Below, piece by piece: positions 61,046 to 64,000 of a stretch of DNA of 64,000 bases. The notes under the pieces are model-generated. The model saw only the letters and a list, made by a program, of their open reading frames with translations. It did not search any database and was not told where the DNA came from. The stretch is from CALLPQ01 sp964479275 (GTDB taxonomy: Bacteria > Pseudomonadota > Alphaproteobacteria > Caulobacterales > Parvularculaceae), in NCBI GenBank assembly GCA_964479275.1, contig CAYZLR010000003.1, forward strand, positions 1 through 64,000, written 5' to 3'. Positions within the stretch are counted from its first letter, which is position 1; each line of letters starts with the position of its first letter. The translations under genes were made by a program, and so were the position numbers.

Positions 61046-61681
61046 TCATAATCCAGCTTGGTAGAGCGAAAAGGCGGCTAAATCTTGAGGGGCAAGTGTG
61101 TCCTTGATGGCAAAGGTCGGCGTTCCGTGTTCGTTAATCAGGTAAAAAAAGCTGGAATGGTTGATTGTATATCCAAGCGCCGAGTCCGGTAGGTCTTGCT
61201 TTTGCGAATAGACTTTAAACCCCGCTTTTGCGGCTTCAATTTCCTCTTTTGTCCCTGTCAGCCCGAGCAGGCGATGATCAAAACTGAGATAATTTTTTAG
61301 CGCGGTAACCGTATCCCGCTCAGGATCAAGGGCAATAAACAGAACTTCGAATTGATCTGCTTTGCCTCCCATCTCGTTCAAAGCTGCTGATAAAATAGAG
61401 AGCGCAGCGGGGCAAACATCAGGACAGGATGTAAAGCCAAAATACACCAAAACCGGCTTACCGCGAAAGTCCTGATTGTTACGAGGAAGCCCATTATGGT
61501 CGGTGAGTGCAAAATTTCCTGTAAACACCTCCGATAGCGGAATAACACTACCCGGCGCAAGCTCCGGCGCTTGTGATCCCGAACAAGATTGGATGCATAT
61601 TGTGAGTAAAATCAAAACCAGGACTCGCGCAATTGAAGGGCGCCTGGAGGGGGATTGCAAAATAGCTGTCGTGAGAGTCAT
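61046..61681 (-). CDS. Sco1/SenC family copper chaperone, lipoprotein
   Basis: Sco proteins deliver copper to cytochrome oxidase and relay redox state. The ATG at 61681 (MTLTTAILQ) gives a signal peptide with lipobox IQSC. The thioredoxin fold has the copper-binding CPDVC in VYFGFTSCPDVCPAAL and the conserved His in YTINHSSFFYLINEHG. It is divergent from regB and near regA, the same grouping as regB-senC-regA in Rhodobacter, where SenC feeds the RegB signal. Confidence 0.92.
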   Translation of the reverse strand: MTLTTAILQSPSRRPSIARVLVLILLTICIQSCSGSQAPELAPGSVIPLSEVFTGNFALTDHNGLPRNNQDFRGKPVLVYFGFTSCPDVCPAALSILSAALNEMGGKADQFEVLFIALDPERDTVTALKNYLSFDHRLLGLTGTKEEIEAAKAGFKVYSQKQDLPDSALGYTINHSSFFYLINEHGTPTFAIKDTLAPQDLAAFSLYQAGL

Positions 61682-61748
61682 GCTTGTGGTCTTATGAAAA
61701 ATTCGGTTAGGCTTGTGAGCATACATTCATATCAAGGCGCAGATAATC

Positions 61749-63305
61749 ATGGCAAATCAATCTTCATGGTCCGATAAGGCAAATCGTCTCATCGCCCAAT
61801 GGTACGCGGGCTCTTTAGCGAAGGCCAAAGAGGGGGGTGTTCAAGATCATGAAGAGGACATGAGTGAGCGCGCTTTACTCAATCGATTGCGCGGTCCTAT
61901 TCGGTTACGCACATTAACAACATTGCGTTGGCTTGCTGTATTTGGGCAAACGATCACGATCCTACTGGTGCATTTTGGGTTCGGTTTTCAAGTGCCTTTG
62001 GGCATTTGTCTGGGGGTTATTGCGGCGAGTGCTTGGCTGAATATTTTTGTAATGCTGCGCTTTCCCCCCCAACGTATATTAGGAGATGATGAAGCCGCGC
62101 GGCATATGGGTTTTGATATTTTTCAATTGTGTGCCTTGTTGTTTTTTACGGGTGGTTTGCAAAATCCGTTCGCAACCTTGATTCTGGCTCCGGCAACCAT
62201 CGCGGCAAGTGTGTTGCCATTGCGACAAACCTTGATTGTTGGCGCACTTGCCTTAACCGGAATGGCGGTATTAGCTTTGGTTTACATGCCTTTGCCGTGG
62301 GTCGCGGGACGTGTGTTTGCAATTCCTCAAATCTATATCGCCGGTGTTTGGGCCGCTCTTTCTTTTTCTGTGGTGTTCTTTTGTGCCTATGCTCATCGCA
62401 TTGCTGCTGAGGCCGGAAAAATGCGCAGTGCACTGACTGCAACGCAAATGGTTTTGTCACGCGAAGAAAGATTATCTGCACTCGGTGGGTTGGCCGCCGC
62501 CGCCGCCCATGAGCTGGGGACTCCGTTGGCAACGATACAATTGACGGCACGAGAGATGGCGGAAGAGTTGGGCGGCGAAGGCGGGATTAATCGACCCATG
62601 TTGCAAGAAGACGCGGATTTATTGGTGAGTCAGGCTAAGCGTTGCCGCGATATTTTGGGGCGTCTTTCTAATCGCGGAGATGAGGGGGATGCGATGCATA
62701 ATCGCGTGCGTCTCGACTCGCTGTTGAAAGAAGCGGCAAATCCGTTTTTGGACCAATTGGATGGTCCCGAAATTGTTTTTGATGTCGGTTATGATCCTGA
62801 ATTATCTGCGCCGCCAACATTATCGCGCCACCCTGAGATCATTTATGGTCTGCGTAATTTTATTGAAAATGCCATGCGTTATGCCCGCGAAGAGGTCCGT
62901 GTTTCTGCGCGGTGGGGTGAGGATCAGTTAAGTGTCACTATTCGTGATGACGGTCCTGGATTTAGTCAGGACGTTTTAGCGCGTTTGGGGGAGCCTTATG
63001 TGAATCCACGGCCAGCTCCGCAACGCAGAAAAACCAACCGCCTCAAGCTGAAGTCTAAGCTTGAGGGGGGAGAGCGAGAAAGTGGGCGCGATAAAGGGCG
63101 ATACGAAGGATTGGGATTAGGCTTTTTTATTGCCAAAACCTTGTTGGAGAGGACGCAAGCCGTAATTTATTTTGAAAATATTCAGTCAACGGCGAGTGTA
63201 ACTGATAGGGATGATCACCACGAAAGCGGTGCATTGGTGGGGGCTGTGTGGCCTGTATCTGCCTTGCGGGTTGAATGGCCGGAAACGACGAGTGAGTTGA
63301 CTTGA
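61749..63305 (+). CDS. regB: Redox sensor histidine kinase RegB/ActS/PrrB
   Basis: RegB is the membrane redox sensor of the global RegB/RegA system. The 518-residue protein has about six membrane segments (residues 55-215) with the quinone-linked motif GGLQNPF (135-141), then the H-box AAAAHELGTPLATI with His254, the redox-active Cys299 in QAKRCRDIL, the N-box NFIENAMRYA and the G-box GLGLGFFIAKTLLERT. All key residues of the family are intact. The C-terminal ATP-binding part has an inserted basic stretch (about 425-455). RegA follows 108 bp downstream. Confidence 0.94.
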   Translation: MANQSSWSDKANRLIAQWYAGSLAKAKEGGVQDHEEDMSERALLNRLRGPIRLRTLTTLRWLAVFGQTITILLVHFGFGFQVPLGICLGVIAASAWLNIFVMLRFPPQRILGDDEAARHMGFDIFQLCALLFFTGGLQNPFATLILAPATIAASVLPLRQTLIVGALALTGMAVLALVYMPLPWVAGRVFAIPQIYIAGVWAALSFSVVFFCAYAHRIAAEAGKMRSALTATQMVLSREERLSALGGLAAAAAHELGTPLATIQLTAREMAEELGGEGGINRPMLQEDADLLVSQAKRCRDILGRLSNRGDEGDAMHNRVRLDSLLKEAANPFLDQLDGPEIVFDVGYDPELSAPPTLSRHPEIIYGLRNFIENAMRYAREEVRVSARWGEDQLSVTIRDDGPGFSQDVLARLGEPYVNPRPAPQRRKTNRLKLKSKLEGGERESGRDKGRYEGLGLGFFIAKTLLERTQAVIYFENIQSTASVTDRDDHHESGALVGAVWPVSALRVEWPETTSELT

Positions 63306-63413
63306 ATAAACGCTGATTAAGGCATAAATGGCTAGCATGATAAGGCAAACCCCTTGAAAATGAAGCTTCCTCGCCACAAGTGAGAAAAGTAGGAAAGATA
63401 AAGGACGCAGAAT

Positions 63414-64000
63414 ATGACTGTAGTGCATCATACCGACCGAAATAAAGGTAGCACTATTGGCGGAATTCTTGCCGATGGGGATAAAAGCGAAATGCCAAAT
63501 CCAGATGATATGAGCTTGTTGATTGTTGATGATGACGAACCGTTGCGCAACCGTCTTGGTCGCGCGATGGAGAAAAGAGGGTTTGTTCCGCACTTGGCTG
63601 CAGGGGTTAAAGGGGCCACCGAGATCGTACAAAAAAATCCGCCAGCATTTGCCGTAGTTGATTTGCGTCTGGAAGACGGTGATGGCTTACAAGTTGTGAA
63701 TGCAATTCACGAGATACGCGAAGAATGCCGGGTTGTGATATTGACCGGGTATGGAAATATCGCAACTGCGGTAGCCGCTGTGAAAGCTGGAGCGCTCGAT
63801 TATTTGCCAAAGCCCGCCGATGCAAATGATATCGAAAAGGCTTTGCTTGCAAACCCTGGGGAGCGCCCACCGCCGCCAGAAAACCCGATGTCTGCGGACC
63901 GGGTACGTTGGGAACATATTCAGCGGGTCTATGAATTATGCGGGCATAACGTTTCAGAAACAGCGCGTCGTCTTGGCATGCATCGTAGAACGTTACAACG
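63414..64000 (+). CDS. regA: Redox response regulator RegA/ActR/PrrA, 5' part
   Basis: From the ATG at 63414 an open frame runs off the window end after 195 codons. The receiver domain has LLIVDDDEPLRNRL, phospho-Asp83 in VVDLRLEDGDGLQVV, ILTGYGNIATAVAAVKAG and Lys133 in YLPKPAD. A Pro-rich hinge (ERPPPPENPMS) leads to the Fis-type HTH with RVRWEHIQRVYELCGHNVSETARRLGMHRRTLQ, as in RegA. Only the last few residues are missing. With regB and sco it forms the redox-control locus that governs respiration and energy genes. Confidence 0.93.
   Translation, partial: MTVVHHTDRNKGSTIGGILADGDKSEMPNPDDMSLLIVDDDEPLRNRLGRAMEKRGFVPHLAAGVKGATEIVQKNPPAFAVVDLRLEDGDGLQVVNAIHEIREECRVVILTGYGNIATAVAAVKAGALDYLPKPADANDIEKALLANPGERPPPPENPMSADRVRWEHIQRVYELCGHNVSETARRLGMHRRTLQ

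Noticed and set aside
1..64000. CRISPR array, prophage or insertion sequence
   Set aside because: No regularly spaced repeats, transposase, integrase or phage genes were seen anywhere in the window.

Overview
The window is chromosomal DNA of an alphaproteobacterium with fairly low GC. The evidence is the characteristic origin-proximal gene order (ppsR/DUF299 - hemE - hemJ - rho ... mnmE - mnmG - rsmG - parA - parB ... holA - lptE - leuS), the divergently placed his operon and hslV, the fur-miaB-phoH-ybeY-corC-lnt-XRE neighbourhood, the apaG-metZ-dcd cluster and a RegB/RegA redox two-component pair. Order or genus cannot be fixed from the sequence alone; I infer a free-living aerobic heterotroph. 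I see no rRNA, tRNA, insertion sequence, prophage or CRISPR array. Layout: 0-3.4 kb, hisB-hisH-hisA-hisF-hisE operon on the minus strand, with a truncated-looking DUF2971-like fragment coupled to its end. 3.5-7.3 kb, a frameshifted lipoprotein gene, hslV without hslU, and one open reading frame that fuses shikimate dehydrogenase (AroE) to dephospho-CoA kinase (CoaE). 7.5-18.1 kb, metabolic and envelope genes: M2 peptidase, coq7, dsbB, an alpha/beta hydrolase, a PfkB kinase, a DUF560/Slam-type outer-membrane protein, comM and a zinc-ligand-deficient M23 protein. 18.2-19.6 kb, maf and ppsR. 19.65-20.09 kb, a 441-bp AT-rich non-coding gap between ppsR and hemE with all the marks of the chromosome origin: about six DnaA-box-like 9-mers, two perfect CtrA boxes (TTAA-N7-TTAA) in phase 21 bp apart, and a GANTC methylation site between them. 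20-32.6 kb, genes run away from the origin: hemE, hemJ, rho, a GST, (a minus-strand GDPD and an unknown secreted pair), a DUF6489 gene, mnmE, mnmG, rsmG, parA, parB. Four perfect 16-bp parS palindromes lie at 27.5-30.3 kb, three of them inside coding sequence. 32.7-39.7 kb, minus strand: a methyltransferase/glycosyltransferase pair inserted between parB and holA, then holA, lptE, leuS and a DUF3576 lipoprotein with a textbook terminator. 40.2-48 kb, a porin with a large structured upstream region, then XRE regulator, lnt, corC, ybeY, phoH and miaB. 48-52.1 kb, an accessory block (hybrid histidine kinase, nitrilase, MAPEG protein) separating miaB from rimI-fur. 53-61.7 kb, DUF1223, trkH, apaG, metZ, a two-domain dCTP deaminase, PHA depolymerase and Sco. 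61.7-64 kb, regB and the 5' part of regA, cut by the window edge. How it fits together: the window is a replication and segregation centre. DnaA and CtrA sites at the origin control firing; ParA, ParB and parS move the newly copied origin; replication-linked housekeeping genes (holA, rho, mnmE/mnmG/rsmG) surround it. The most unusual items are the AroE-CoaE fusion, the doubly zinc-ligand-substituted M23 protein, the frameshifted lipoprotein gene, tandem repeats in front of phaZ, and accessory gene pairs inserted into otherwise conserved order.
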